Counted from the stretch's first letter, positions 32,201-42,597 are shown. The stretch is DNA of 64,000 nt from Cladocopium goreaui (GCA_947184155.2 CAMXCT020002778.1:1-64000); one strand, 5' to 3'. Program-made: numbers and translations. Notes: generated by a model not told the origin, from the letters alone.

Positions 32201-34889
32201 CGTGCGCAGTGGCCGGTGGATGGAGAAGCACTGCACGAAGCTATGTTTCGGGAAGAGGATTGGATGAAGGTGTTGGGCAATCGAAAGCCATCTGTATTGC
32301 AGGACATGGTACCGAGATTTTTGGGCGATGTCCGTGGGAATTTCCCTGATAAAAGGAGATGATATTTTTTTTGTTTAACCTTGTTGATGATTCATCTGTC
32401 AGCGGGTGTGAGATGTGCCAATTAAAGCATGATGATGCAAATTGTTTTTGACAATTCTTGAGATATTGTTTTAATGGCTACTGGTGTTGTTCGCAGCATC
32501 GTGGTACCCTGATTTTAAATATATGCCTTGTGTTGCAACATGCGTCGCAGCATCGTGTGGCTTCGGCGTTGCAGGACGCGTTGCAGCGTTTGCGTGACTT
32601 TGTGAATGGTTTGGGAGGTGTTCCGGATGCGAGAATTGATTTGGGAATCAAAGGCAACGCAGCCTGTGGATTGGAGCGCAATTGGACGTTCGCCGAAGCC
32701 CAAAGGTCTTTGATGCTGCAGAAGCAATATTTGGAATTTTGCGTTGGAGGCGGAGCTTTACTGATCCTTTTGTTTTTTTTTGTGATTTGTTGTTGTGGAT
32801 GAGTTTTGCTTTTTTTTTGTCGTTCTTACATATAGCTGATTTGTTGAATATGTCAGTTCTGTTGTTTTTATCTTCGTTTTTTCGTTTGCTTGTTGTGTTC
32901 TCGGTGGTGGGTCTTCATGCCCCAGGTGGTGAAGAGGATACTGAGATGATGGCAGATCATGTTTTTCGGCCTTTGCCAGAGACGGAAGATGCTTTTTTGG
33001 TGGAGCTGAACCAGAGGAATGTGGGTCCGAGCGATTATGCTACTGCTTTGCTTGTGGAGCACAGTTTGAATCGCCAACAGATTTTAGCCATTGCACCCAT
33101 TGCTTGGGTCATGGAACAGATGTGGCTTAACCGGAGCAATCCGGACAATTGCATTGCGGATGGTGCGCGCAGTGAAAGGTGCAATTGTCTTTGGCTCGGA
33201 GCTGGTGGATCTGGAAAGACGTATGCATACAGCAAAGTATTGAGGCCACTCTTTCGACGTTTCTTTGGACAGGACGGTTATGTTGCTGGTGCTCCAACTC
33301 ACGCTGCTGTTCGCCTCCTGGGGCCTGAGGCCAAAACTTTGCACAAGTGGGCCAATGTGCACAAGAGCAGCAGCTTGGATCGCCGCTCCTTGCGTTCGGC
33401 GAAGAGCAAGGGCAGCCCGATCGAAAAGAAGATCGAAGGCATCATGGCTATGCTGTTGGACGAGTTGTCGATGGTGCCTTCGGATGTGTACCATGCTGCT
33501 TCGCTTCGATTTGCCACTGTTCGACAAGCTCGACTTATGCTTGACATGGGCGACTACTTGAAGCAGTGGTTTGGGAAGGTGCCCATTGGAGTGCAAGTTG
33601 CTGACTTTCTACAACTGCGACCCACTGCGCAAGCATCCTTGTGCGAATGGTTGGATGCGCCACGAGCTACTGATCCTGCACCGCCTCAAGACCAACAAGA
33701 CCAAAGCGATGCCGAAGAGGCCGTGGAGAAGGAGGCGGCTGAACGCACCAGCAATGCCTCAGAACTTGGACGGATTGCGTTCAAGGAATCGCTCCAGCGA
33801 GTTGTGCACTTCACTGGATCCGGTCGTTTTTCGAAGTGTGCATCCGGACAGCAGCTTGTGAGGATTCTTTTGTCCATGCGGCGAGGCGAACATCTGGAGG
33901 ATGAATTGTGGGAAGCTTTGGAATCTCGAGTGATCAGCCGAGAGCAACTTTTTTCTGACAATTCCTTGCGCGCAAGGTTGTTGAGTGCTCACTGGGGCGG
34001 CCTGGCGTGGGAACACGTTGCTCGTTTACAGCATTTGCGGGTGGCTTGGGAAGCTCAACAGAGGTCCACAACTCTTTTCTTGGTGCAAGCTATTGATCGC
34101 GCCTCGGGGCCCACAGATTTGACAAGGGAGCAGAGCCTGAAGGCATTACAGGTTGTGAACATGACAAGAACGCAGTATCTCATGGGCATTTGCCCTTTGT
34201 ATGAAGGGATGGCAGCACGTGTTAGTTGCATTTTGGACATGCCGATGCTGAGTCGAGAGTTGCCGGTCATTGTTCGCTCCATTAAGTTGCATCCGAAGGA
34301 ACCTGTAATTTCAAACGGCAGTGGACGTGTCGTTTTGCAATATCAGCCGTTGGCCGTCTTGGTCGAGATCGATGACCCGGAATATCGTGCCATTGAATTG
34401 CCAGATGGCAGTGCTCCGAAGGGACACGTTTGGCTGCGTCCCGTTACATGTGATCAGGCCTGGGATCTTCCTGTTGGAGGCAATCAATTTATGCAGGTTC
34501 ATCGCAAACAGTTGCCACTGGCACCTCGTCACGTTCTCACGCACTACGGTTTGCAGGGCATCACTGCGAGACAAGGGCTGGTTGCTTTCATGTCCAAACC
34601 ATCCTGGATGAGTCAAGCGGACTATGGTTTGGCTATGTACGTGATGTTGTCAAGGCCAACCAAGCTGGAAGATCTGTGGATAGTGGATTTGCCGCCTCGC
34701 AATGTGTTCGAAAAGTTTCTGCACGAACACAATCCTCTTTTGGTGCAGCGGATGCGGGAGTTTGAAGGTCAGGCCTGCGTGGACGAGCGGAAGGCCTTGA
34801 AGTATGTGCATAGACTTTCATGGCAGTGCATCCCTTGGGTGTCACAGCATTTGTCTGCAGATGAAATGTCTGATGATCTTTTTGCTTAG
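26298..34889 (+). CDS. Helitron-type replication initiator/helicase (RepHel) gene with introns
   Basis: Exons can be followed by sense through several frames. 26298-26680 (CVVCARRFWRE...RYSRRWPKIP...LLLHKRRMP) and 26855-27484 (LPRHSLANDFWMGE...) match the DUF6570-like start of Helitron proteins. 27653-28190 has SFPDLFPWGDGLPF. 28312-29300 is the Helitron_like_N domain (RGHAAGWHYGSAHLFVTPN) with the HUH nuclease motif LHPHML. ~29380-29460 has HFHKCTKSCFKK, then ~29890-30510 carries NPVAQAVMRCNVDV and the two-tyrosine motif. 30720-32305 is the middle region. 32925-34889 is a Pif1-like helicase. It would nick and unwind DNA for rolling-circle transposition. A one-base shift at ~28980 separates NG from LETQGCG, and another frame change follows 29280. 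Apart from these it looks well preserved. Introns hold GGTACC units and one hairpin. Helitron ends (TC...CTRR) were not identified, so element boundaries are unknown. Confidence 0.8.
26683..26854 (+). repeat. Intron with two degenerate GGTACC units
   Basis: Units near 26718 and 26795, the second degraded to GGATTACTCATC. The acceptor is AATTGCAG|GATCC at 26854. Confidence 0.6.
27508..27545 (+). promoter_or_regulatory. Core hairpin (intronic or end-of-exon)
   Basis: GATTGCTTCAT and ATGAAGCGATC pair over 11 bp (one G-T wobble) around the 16-nt core GGTAGGGACTGTCCGA (27519-27534). It lies 14 bases after the stop at 27492, within the Helitron-type gene. Confidence 0.85.
29010..29018 (+). other. 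HUH motif codons of the Rep nuclease
   Basis: CAC CCT CAC encodes His-Pro-His within GCGSLHPHMLI. In Helitron Rep this pair of histidines binds the metal ion for DNA nicking. It sits about 30 bases after the frameshift at ~28980. Confidence 0.75.
29301..29888 (+). other. Poorly resolved part of the Helitron-type gene
   Basis: 29380-29460 encodes a recognisable Helitron segment (DYRRLVIQNHFHKCTKSC). 29465-29640 is a GTTGTG-rich intron-like tract. 29640-29888 shows no clear coding sense until the exon at ~29890. Confidence 0.5.
30396..30410 (+). other. Two-tyrosine active site of the Rep domain
   Basis: TAC (30396) and TAT (30408) encode the two Tyr of YTGEYAAKK, i.e. Y-x3-Y-x2-K, the pattern of Helitron Rep (as in YLFKYVHK). 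These residues would form the covalent DNA link. Both are intact. Confidence 0.7.
30564..30719 (+). repeat. Intron with GGTACC units
   Basis: Units at 30590 and 30669 in + orientation; acceptor TTGTTCTCAG at ~30713. Confidence 0.7.
33198..33624 (+). other. Pif1-like helicase motifs
   Basis: GAGGSGKT (Walker A, 33198-33221), LLDELSMV (Walker B, about 33454) and VADFLQLRP (like GDFxQLPP, about 33598) occur in the right order. The Gly before Asp in the last motif is replaced by Ala. Near the end, ARQGLVAFMSK and LAMYVMLSRPT match the usual YVALSR helicase motif. Confidence 0.8.
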
Positions 34890-35009
34890 CATTGCTGGCG
34901 GGGAGCTTCGTTAGCTGCCATGTAGCGATGTTTAGATTTACCGGATGTCTTTGTTCGACATGGTCGTCTTATTTCGACGGTATACTACACTTCGACCTGA
35001 CGTATGTTT

Positions 35010-35035
35010 CTCGCGGTAGGGACTGTCCGAGCGAG
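35010..35035 (+). promoter_or_regulatory. Core hairpin after the helicase gene (copy 1)
   Basis: CTCGC and GCGAG arms around GGTAGGGACTGTCCGA, 120 bases after the RepHel stop. Confidence 0.8.
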
Positions 35036-35097
35036 GAGCAGGCGTTGTATCATGAAATTAGAGTTAGAAGATGTAAAACCTGACCTGACGTATGTTT

Positions 35098-35123
35098 CTC
35101 GCGGTAGGGACTGTCCGAGCGGG
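35098..35123 (+). promoter_or_regulatory. Core hairpin after the helicase gene (copy 2)
   Basis: Same core in an 88-bp direct repeat of the previous site. The right arm is GCGGG, so one A-to-G change turns a T-A pair into a T-G wobble. Confidence 0.75.
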
Positions 35124-35984
35124 GAGCAGGCGTTGTGTCATGAAATTAGAGTTAGGACATGTAAAACATCTACCTGACTTCAAAGGCATCCCGTAAAACT
35201 GACATTAGACCAACACTGGAGCCGGCACATTCGTTGAGTTCATCTCTGGATCTCTACACGCAACATTTACCTTGATGAAAAAGAGAAATGCACTTCTCTG
35301 TGAAGTTGAATGGGGCTTGGGTGCCTTATGATCGACTTGCTGTGTCGTGTTGTCAAAAGGTTAACGTTTAGTGATGCTGAACTTTCATGTGCTCCAGGTG
35401 TGTTGCTTCCTTGCTGTTTGGGACTCGATGTTTTGTTATCAGTTCTTTTGTGGACATGTCCATGATGATGCAGTGACATGCAGTGAAGCAGGTGTCGTCC
35501 ATGCCATCACGGTACCAATTTGTCTGTTTATCCACGTGTCTGAGATTTGTGATTGCACCAGTTTGTTCATTTTATATTGTTTCATGTTGTTTGATTCCAA
35601 GTTGAGCTGCATTTGTTTCATGCAAGAATGATATGAGCGAACGTGGTTCGATGCTGTGCGGGACGATCCTGACCTGCCGACATTTTTGAGTCGGGACCTT
35701 GAAGGTTTGGTGACGCTGAATTTTCGTCTCCTTGAAGTATGCTGTTTCCGTGTCGTCTGGAACATGTTTTTTTTCTCCAGATCGACGCGAAACGCTCAGG
35801 TGGCACTGGGATCATGGTTTCTTTCGTGTGAAGGACCGTCTGAGTTTGAAGCAACTGTGTGCTGTTAGTGTCAAAATGTCATCATTTCGATTGAAAGAAC
35901 AGTTGGGCCGATCGAATTCTTGGCACTTGTTTAGTTTCAACCTTGAAAGCATCGCTGCCCCCCCGGGGCTCAAGAAACTTTTCT

Positions 35985-36018
35985 CGAGGTTTTTGTAGGG
36001 CCTGTCCGTGAGACCTCG
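35985..36018 (+). promoter_or_regulatory. Core hairpin upstream of a start codon
   Basis: CGAGGT...ACCTCG arms around TGTAGGGCCTGTCCGT, ending 33 bases before the ATG at 36052. The left arm belongs to the CTCGAG-type set found before other genes. Confidence 0.8.
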
Positions 36019-36051
36019 TCAGTTTCAATTTGATCCTGTTCTGAACTCGCG

Positions 36052-36645
36052 ATGGTCTTGACGGAGCTGCGGACGTGGGTAGGTCTGAGCAGTGCCGATG
36101 CGGTGCGTTTATTCGAGCAACGTGAGGAGGTCGAGCCGCATTGGGGCAGTCGTTGGGGCTTGAAGCCGTCAGCGATGGAGGTGCGGACATGTAGTTCACA
36201 ACATGTGTACATTTTCAATTGTACGTCATGTTTGATAGTGTTCCCTGGGCATGTGAATGCAGGCCATTCTGCGAGCACAGCAAAGTGATCCATCGGGTGC
36301 TTCTGCCAAGGAGTTGGAAGCACACGAAATTGTCTTCACACCCGCGGGTGTGTTGAATTTGGTGGTATCTTAGCATTTGGTGATTTCGGGTTGGGTGTTT
36401 GTTCGTGTTTGTTATTTGCTGTGTCATGTTTGTGATTTCAGGTTTTTGTGTTCTTTGATGTTTCGTGATTGTTTTTCAGTTTTGTGCATTTTCGGGTGTT
36501 GTCCTCTAAGGCTGAGGGCAAACTGTGGCAATTCGAAAACTTTCCGGGATACTTTCGATTATACGACAAGTTGGCCATGGAGAAATTAGGGCCGGACGGC
36601 ACATTGTATTATACAGTGATGCCGAATGCGTTTGCCATCCACTGA
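36052..36645 (+). CDS. Small spliced gene of unknown function (three exons)
   Basis: Exon 1 is 36052-36180 (MVLTELRTWVGLSSADAVRL..., 43 codons, ending ATGGAG|GTGCGG). Exon 2 starts at 36263 after GAATGCAG (AILRAQQSDPSGASAKELEA). It can be read to a TAG at 36371, giving 79 residues. Better, a GT donor after FTPAG at ~36340 joined to the acceptor CTCTAAG (~36510) keeps phase 0 and adds AEGKLWQFENFPGYFRLYDK...PNAFAIH, ending at TGA 36643-36645. The second reading is preferred because its last exon has protein-like sequence and because a core hairpin then follows the stop by 12 bases, as for other genes here. No family recognised. Introns are short (~80 and ~170 bp). Confidence 0.55.
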
Positions 36646-36657
36646 TGTGGAGGGACA

Positions 36658-36685
36658 ACGTGCTGTAGGGTCTGTCCGTGCATGT
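36658..36685 (+). promoter_or_regulatory. Core hairpin after the small spliced gene
   Basis: ACGTGC...GCATGT arms (one wobble) around TGTAGGGTCTGTCCGT, 12 bases after the stop. Confidence 0.8.
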
Positions 36686-37454
36686 ATCCTTCTGCTTCTC
36701 GGGCTTCTGTGAGGCCATTTGTTTGTCATGCGCTGTTAACAACACGTGGAACTGTTGTTGGCGATGTGCACAGAAACACGAGTGCTGCGAATTGATGCGC
36801 GGGACATTATATAGGTTGTTTATCATCTGATGGGATTGGGAAAGTGGATGCTTCCATTGCGCGGAAGTTCTTACTTACAAATTGCATATGCGTCTTTTGT
36901 TGCCATGTCTGTTGGTAATGTTTCTTGTGACAGTTTGTCTTGTTTGTCTTTTGAAGGACTCGGCATTCTGCGGAGTCTTCTATGCTGCTGAGGTGATTTG
37001 AATGTGTGTGATGCTCGAATATCTTGAACTCATGAAGATGACAGATATAATTTATAGCATCATGGTACCGGGTTTTTTGTTTTTGTTGACAAACTGTGTG
37101 GGAAATTGTATATTCAAATGAATAACATGTGGTTTTAGTCGGCGATTCACGGTACCCGATTTTTTTGAAGTGTGTTGATTTGATGTGTTCATTGTAAGCT
37201 TCACTGTTCCGTTTGCAGGTCTCTGCGACAATGGTGTCCATGCCCAGTGTCAAACTTAGCAATTGTGCTCTGAGTTTCGAAGTCGGAGAATGAATTCTTT
37301 GCATTGGATTGTGTGAGTGCGTAGCTCACTGCATCATGGTACCGAGCTTTTTTGTGCCATATATCTGAGATTTTCCATAGTAGAATGAAATAACGGCACA
37401 TTGTATTATACAGTGATGCCGAATGCGTTTGCCATCCACTGATGTGGAGGGACA

Positions 37455-37482
37455 ACGTGCTGTAGGGTCTGTCCGTGCATGT
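37455..37482 (+). promoter_or_regulatory. Core hairpin in the duplicated 797-bp unit
   Basis: Identical to the site at 36658-36685; it lies after the copied last codons of the spliced gene but without the rest of that gene. Confidence 0.8.
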
Positions 37483-38189
37483 ATCCTTCTGCTTCTCGGG
37501 CTTCTGTGAGGCCATTTGTTTGTCATGCGCTGTTAACAACACGTGGAACTGTTGTTGGCGATGTGCACAGAAACACGAGTGCTGCGAATTGATGCGCGGG
37601 ACATTATATAGGTTGTTTATCATCTGATGGGATTGGGAAAGTGGATGCTTCCATTGCGCGGAAGTTCTTACTTACAAATTGCATATGCGTCTTTTGTTGC
37701 CATGTCTGTTGGTAATGTTTCTTGTGACAGTTTGTCTTGTTTGTCTTTTGAAGGACTCGGCATTCTGCGGAGTCTTCTATGCTGCTGAGGTGATTTGAAT
37801 GTGTGTGATGCTCGAATATCTTGAACTCATGAAGATGACAGATATAATTTATAGCATCATGGTACCGGGTTTTTTGTTTTTGTTGACAAACTGTGTGGGA
37901 AATTGTATATTCAAATGAATAACATGTGGTTTTAGTCGGCGATTCACGGTACCCGATTTTTTTGAAGTGTGTTGATTTGATGTGTTCATTGTAAGCTTCA
38001 CTGTTCCGTTTGCAGGTCTCTGCGACAATGGTGTCCATGCCCAGTGTCAAACTTAGCAATTGTGCTCTGAGTTTCGAAGTCGGAGAATGAATTCTTTGCA
38101 TTGGATTGTGTGAGTGCGTAGCTCACTGCATCATGGTACCGAGCTTTTTTGTGCCATATATCTGAGATTTGCCATAGTAGAATGAAATA

Positions 38190-38729
38190 ACGTGTTATAC
38201 ATGGCATCATGGTACTGAGCTTTTCTTCTTTAAACAACAATATTCAAGTGTGTTGGTTTGATATGTTCATAGTAAGCTTCACTGCTTAGTTTGCAGATGT
38301 ATGCGACAATGATGTGTGCAGGAAGTCAGAGAACAAATGCTTTGCAGTGGATTGTGCGACTCTGCAGCAACAAACATAGTTGACCTCTTTACCTCTTTCC
38401 TGGGCTCAGACGTGAACGGAGAGATAAGATGCATTGTGCACAGAGTTAACATCCATATTCTTACACGTATGCTGAATGTTCGTGAAACAAGTGACGATTG
38501 GCAAACAGTTATCTTTAACATTTGTTGCATTTCTCGAGGTTTCTGTAGGGGCTGTCCGTGAGATCTCGAGAATTGCAGTGTTTGTTTACGATGCAGTGGA
38601 TCTATGTGATGTATAGCAGTATAGCACGAAAAAACTATATGTGATGTTTTCATTGAAATGCGTGAGCAGTGGACAAAAAAATAATACGGGAATCATTGTA
38701 CCGTTCAATTTTGTCTGGGCCGCTCGGCA
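38190..38729 (+). repeat. Upstream cassette copy before a J-domain fragment
   Basis: GGTACT unit (38211), then the ~480-bp upstream cassette in a shortened form from ~38265, with the 5'-type hairpin at 38531-38572 (TTCTCGAG/CTCGAGAA arms). Confidence 0.7.
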
Positions 38730-38833
38730 ATGGCCGCGTGGAGACCGCCGGAGGATGAGGAAGTGGCATGGGTGTTGGAAGTTGTGGGGTGCAAGCGATC
38801 CCATTTTGGAGACATGTCGGAGGATGAGTTCTG
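38730..38833 (+). pseudogene. 5' fragment of the J-domain gene (second copy)
   Basis: The same ~35 codons as at 18443, followed by a TGA and a switch to the repeat found at 37110. Both fragments break at almost the same codon (after FRY or EF), so they probably share one truncation event. Confidence 0.8.
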
Positions 38834-39711
38834 ATACATCTATTCAAATGAATAACATGTGGTTTTAGTCGGCGATTCACGGGGCCCAATTTTTTTGAAG
38901 TGTGTTGATTTGATGTGTTCATTGTAAGCTTCACTGTTCAGTTTGCAGGTCTCTGCGACAATGGTGCCCATGCCCAGTGTCAAACTTAGCAATTGTGCTC
39001 TGAGTTTCGAAGTCGGAGAATGAATTCTTTGCATTGGATTGTGTGAGTGCGTAGCTCACTGCATCATGGTACCGAGCTTTTTTGTGCCATATATCTGAGA
39101 TTTGCCATAGTAAAATGAAATAACACGTGTTATACATGGCATCATGGTACTGAGCTTTGTTTCTTTAAACGGCGATATTCAACTGTGTTGGTTTGATATG
39201 TTCATAGTAAGCTTCACTGCTCAGTTTGCAGGTGTATGCGACAATGATGTGTGCATGTCCAACTCAGGAGCCGTGTTCTCAGGCTTCGAAGAACACATTC
39301 TTTGCATTGAATTGTGCGAGTGCGTAGCAGGTTTGCGCATGGAGGTGTAAAGGTTACCGAGCTGTTGAGTTCGTTGTACCTTTGTGCATGTTTCCTTCGA
39401 GAACGGTGTGATGCATGTAATTTGCAGCCTCATGGTACCAAGCCTTTTTTGGCAATTTGTGTGGGAAATTGTATATTAAAATGGAATCACCTGTGTCTTC
39501 CCGGCGAATTACGGTACCGTTCTTTTTCAAACCGATTTTGTGTTGATATGTTCGACAATGATGCTCATCCCAAGTGTCAAACTCACGAATTGTATTCTCA
39601 GTTTCGAAGTCCAGGATGATGCAAGATGAAACAAGGCATTGCGCGATGATGCAAGATGGTGTTGCCGAGCTGCTGAGTTTTTTGTTACCGAGCTTTGTTA
39701 AACTAGTTTTT
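38834..39711 (+). repeat. Mixed dispersed repeats
   Basis: Partial third copy of the 797-bp unit (38843-39120), GGTACC units (39069, 39147, 39435 and 39514), the CTTCACTG-type repeat (39185-39340) and a short piece of the GATGCAAGA repeat (~39615-39660). No gene seen. Confidence 0.65.
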
Positions 39712-40211
39712 TGTTGATGCGTTCAGCCTTCAGTTTGCAGGTCTGTGCGACAGTGGTTCTTTGCCATATCAAACTCATGAGTGGTGTTCTCAGTTTGGAA
39801 GTCAGAGAACAAATGCTTTGCAGTGGATTGTGCAACTCTGCAGCGACAAGCATAGTTTACCTCTTTAGCTCTTTCCTGGGCTCAGACGTGAACGGAGAGA
39901 TAAGATGCATTGTGCACAGAGTTAACATCCATATTCTTACACGTATGCTGAATGTTCGTGAAACAAGTGACGATTGGCAAACAGATATCTTTAACATTTG
40001 TTGCACTTCTCGAGGTTTCTGTAGGGGCTGTCCGTGAGATCTCGAGAATTGCATTGTGATGATGTCAGTGTTTGTTTACGATGCAGTGGATCTATGTGAT
40101 GTATAGCACAAAAAAAATATATGTGATGTATTCATTGAAATGCATGAGCAGTGGACAAAAAAATAATACGGGAATCATTGTACCGTTCAATTTTGTCTGG
40201 GCCGCTCGGCA
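39712..40211 (+). promoter_or_regulatory. ~480-bp upstream cassette of the J-domain gene
   Basis: Starts at TTGATGCGTTCAGCCTTCAG and ends at the ATG of the J-domain gene. Close copies occur at 18785, 38320, 54968 and 55752, in front of two unrelated genes. It carries the 5'-type hairpin at 40007-40048 (TTCTCGAG / CTCGAGAA around TGTAGGGGCTGTCCGT), 164 bases before the ATG. Its placement suggests a promoter or 5' UTR. Confidence 0.6.
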
Positions 40212-41057
40212 ATGGCCGCGTGGAGACCGCCGGAGGATGAGGAAGTGGCATGGGTGTTGGAAGTTGTGGGGTGCAAGCGATCCCATCTTGGAGACATGTC
40301 GGAGGATGAGTTCCGATACCTCTTGAAGCCGCGGCGGAGGCAAGTTGCATTGGCACTGCATCCGGACAAGCAAGACGCGCATAGGAGAGGGACGATGGCG
40401 GAAGCACAAATGAAACGCTGGAATGTGGCCTGGGAGAGAGTGATGCACAGTGTTCCGCCACAGTTCAAAGAGGGTGGTGCAGGCGTCGTCCCGGCGCGAA
40501 CTCAAGCTGCGCTGAATGCTCATCCTGGGATGTGGGAAGAACCGTGGTGTGTTCCTGCTTGGCTGGTTCGGAAGTGGAAACGCAGAGGTGAAGGGCATCA
40601 GGAGTCTGAGTCGGGAGATGGCGTTCCAAGTGGTTCGCAGCAGCCTGGCGCGCAGTCTGCACAGCAAGGAACAGGTGCCGGTGCTACTAGTTCGGATGGT
40701 GGTATGCCCAGTGCTTCAGCGGGGAAGGATCCAGAAGGTGATGCCGGCACTTCGCAGTCAAATTCGACCAACGCTTCGGATCCTTGCGCTGGTACCCCTC
40801 ACTGTGTTGATTTTGATACCAAGCATCGTGGAATGCCTGCTCAAAAACTGCTCGAATACAAGTTTTTGTATTCCGCGCACGGAAAATGCGTTCAGTGCAT
40901 GGATTACTACGCGAGGCAGCCCGGTCTTGATGTGACCTGTAAATCTTGCAACATGAATGCTCGTGAATGGGCTGCCAGTTCCACGAGTAGGAAAAGGCGT
41001 ACCACGGTACCCATCCCAGATGATGTGGAACGATGGCTGCAACGCCACAACTTGTGA
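40212..41057 (+). CDS. J-domain protein with a Cys-rich C-terminal domain
   Basis: Single-exon ORF of 281 residues. Residues ~8-80 look like a J domain: helix II and the loop motif HPD in VALALHPDKQD (~51), then QMKRWNVAWERVM. J domains bind and stimulate Hsp70. The middle (~115-195) is low complexity (Gly, Ser, Gln). The last ~85 residues form a domain shared with the proteins at 41704 and 44398: HCVDFD, then EYKFLYSA, CVQCMDYYARQPGLDV, CKSCNMNAREWA and a final WLQRHNL. Two CxxC pairs suggest a small zinc ribbon. Helix II before HPD is somewhat short, so this may be a J-like rather than typical J protein. No hairpin was found after the stop. Confidence 0.7.
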   Translation: MAAWRPPEDEEVAWVLEVVGCKRSHLGDMSEDEFRYLLKPRRRQVALALHPDKQDAHRRGTMAEAQMKRWNVAWERVMHSVPPQFKEGGAGVVPARTQAALNAHPGMWEEPWCVPAWLVRKWKRRGEGHQESESGDGVPSGSQQPGAQSAQQGTGAGATSSDGGMPSASAGKDPEGDAGTSQSNSTNASDPCAGTPHCVDFDTKHRGMPAQKLLEYKFLYSAHGKCVQCMDYYARQPGLDVTCKSCNMNAREWAASSTSRKRRTTVPIPDDVERWLQRHNL

Positions 41058-41703
41058 GAATGTGTATATAGTTTGTTTCGGTGGCCAACATTCCACCCGC
41101 ATTTAAAGAGACTGTTCGTGATGCGTGGTGGTTAACATAAGTGCCATATTGAAATCTGAAATGCGTCCTTCCTTCTACTCTACAATAGTTCAGCAGTTGA
41201 CAGTTGACAGCCATTGAAAATGTCGAATGCATTTTGCGCGCAGACATCTTGCAGTGATGGCATGCATTGAGAGGCACTGTTATGATATGTTTTGCCTTCA
41301 TCATTAGTTTGTTTGGAGTCGTGGTGAATTCTTGAATGTTGTGTCCCACTGAGGTTGGGCATTCAATGATGTGAGCCTGAAAGAGGCGTCCAATGCTTGC
41401 GCAGTTTCTTGCTTCTGTGGTTGTGTCGTAGTGAATCCTTCGTGATTTTGTTGTGTGTTGTAGAATGCTCGAGTTGGGCTTTCCAAGCGCATGCTCCTGT
41501 AGCTGTTTATGGGTCTGTGATCATGGTTCTCGACAATGAATTCACACGAGCTTGCAGTGCGGTTGATGTATTGGAGCACTACAACAAAGCTAAATATTTA
41601 TATATAGCACGTGTATTGTTTGGATGGTCAGCATTCCTTGATGTACATTGTTCGTGATGTGTGGTGGCATACTGTAACATTGTAGAAGAACTCGGTTCGC
41701 GAC
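41058..41703. other. Intergenic, no gene seen
   Basis: AT-rich spacer between the two Cys-domain genes. Possible faint copies of one another at ~41060-41130 and ~41580-41660 (TATATAG...GTTTGGATGGTCAGCATTCC-like) suggest old duplication of the 3' region. Confidence 0.5.
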
Positions 41704-42555
41704 ATGTCGAGCCCCAGTGTTAACGTCCAAGATCAACAAAAAATTATCGAGTTCCTGCTTTTGAAGTATCAGAATTTGCTGTTGGAGCTTGGGGTGGTGC
41801 TCGATGTAGAGGACGCATCCTTGGAAGTTGTCGAGAAAGCTGCCCGAGATGTCATGGCCTCTTATCCACAGCCTCCGAGGAACGACAGTGAAGAAGAACA
41901 TTTGCGTGAACTGAAAGGATTATTGCTGGAGTTTGAGGATTGGAAGTTGTGTGATGTCAGGGACAGACAGCACATGTTGATCTCAAGGTTCAGAAGTTTG
42001 CTTTTCAATTTGGGATGCAACGACAAGACATGCAAGGAAGTTTCGTTGCGCAGTTTGGAGGATGAGCTGGGGAATCTCGAATCGCGTGGTCATTCACTCC
42101 GATTTGTTTCGAACTTGAAGTGCATTCTTCGGGACTTCAAAGCTTGGAGATTGCTATGTGAAGGCAGGCTCAGCACTGAAATGGATGATGTTACTTTTTG
42201 GCGCAAAACGAGATTTGCACCACCGTCTCCAAGCGATGAAGACTCGGATAGTGAAGGTCCGACACTGTGTCGCGACGCTCCACATTGCAATGACTTCGAT
42301 GAGAAGTATCCTCTGGGACTTGTTACCTCGAGAAAAAGAAAGAAGACGATGACCGAGGACAAACAGATGGAATACAAATTTCTTTTTGCTGCTCAAGCTC
42401 ATTGTTTGAGGTGCCTGAAATATTATGCGGCGCAGCCCGACTTTGATGTCAATTGTGAGTCGTGCGGGAAAAATGCTCGTGATTGGGCACATTCAAACAC
42501 GACTTACAACATTCCCACAGAAATAGACGCGTGGCTCCGTGACAAGAACCTTTAG
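41704..42555 (+). CDS. Helical protein with the shared Cys-rich C-terminal domain
   Basis: Single-exon ORF of 283 residues starting MSSPSVNVQDQQKII. The N-terminal ~160 residues are predicted mostly helical and have two similar Leu-rich stretches (LKYQNLLLELGVVLDVED and RFRSLLFNLGCNDKTCKE). A Ser/Asp/Glu linker (PSPSDEDSDSEG) follows. The C-terminal domain (HCNDFDEKY...EYKFLFAA...CLRCLKYYAAQPDFDV...CESCGKNARDWA...WLRDKNL) matches the J-domain protein at 40212. So the same C-terminal domain is attached to different N-terminal parts. Function unknown. A core hairpin follows the stop by 12 bases. Confidence 0.7.
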   Translation: MSSPSVNVQDQQKIIEFLLLKYQNLLLELGVVLDVEDASLEVVEKAARDVMASYPQPPRNDSEEEHLRELKGLLLEFEDWKLCDVRDRQHMLISRFRSLLFNLGCNDKTCKEVSLRSLEDELGNLESRGHSLRFVSNLKCILRDFKAWRLLCEGRLSTEMDDVTFWRKTRFAPPSPSDEDSDSEGPTLCRDAPHCNDFDEKYPLGLVTSRKRKKTMTEDKQMEYKFLFAAQAHCLRCLKYYAAQPDFDVNCESCGKNARDWAHSNTTYNIPTEIDAWLRDKNL

Positions 42556-42567
42556 AAGCGTTTCACA

Positions 42568-42597
42568 GTGACACTGTAGGAACTGTCCGTGTGTCAC
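42568..42597 (+). promoter_or_regulatory. Core hairpin after the 41704 gene
   Basis: GTGACAC...GTGTCAC, a perfect 7-bp stem around TGTAGGAACTGTCCGT, 12 bases after the stop. Confidence 0.9.

Larger units (their letters stand above)
34890..36051 (+). other. Intergenic region with hairpins and gene remnants
   Basis: It holds three hairpins (listed separately) and an 88-bp direct repeat that contains the first two. At ~35645-35730 a short stretch reads WFDAVRDDPDLPTFLSRDLE, possibly an exon remnant. Otherwise no gene was seen. Confidence 0.6.
36596..38189 (+). repeat. 797-bp tandem duplication
   Basis: 36596-37392 and 37393-38189 are nearly identical (a single difference was noticed, TTTTCC against TTTGCC near the end). 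The unit begins inside the last exon of the small spliced gene, so copy 2 starts with that gene's final codons, stop and hairpin. It also holds GGTACC units and a piece of the CTTCACTG repeat. A third partial copy covers 38843-39120. Confidence 0.9.

Noticed and set aside
34890..35123. Hairpins after the helicase gene as the Helitron 3' terminal hairpin
   Set aside because: The same core occurs after many unrelated genes, and no CTRR end plus matching 5' TC end was found.
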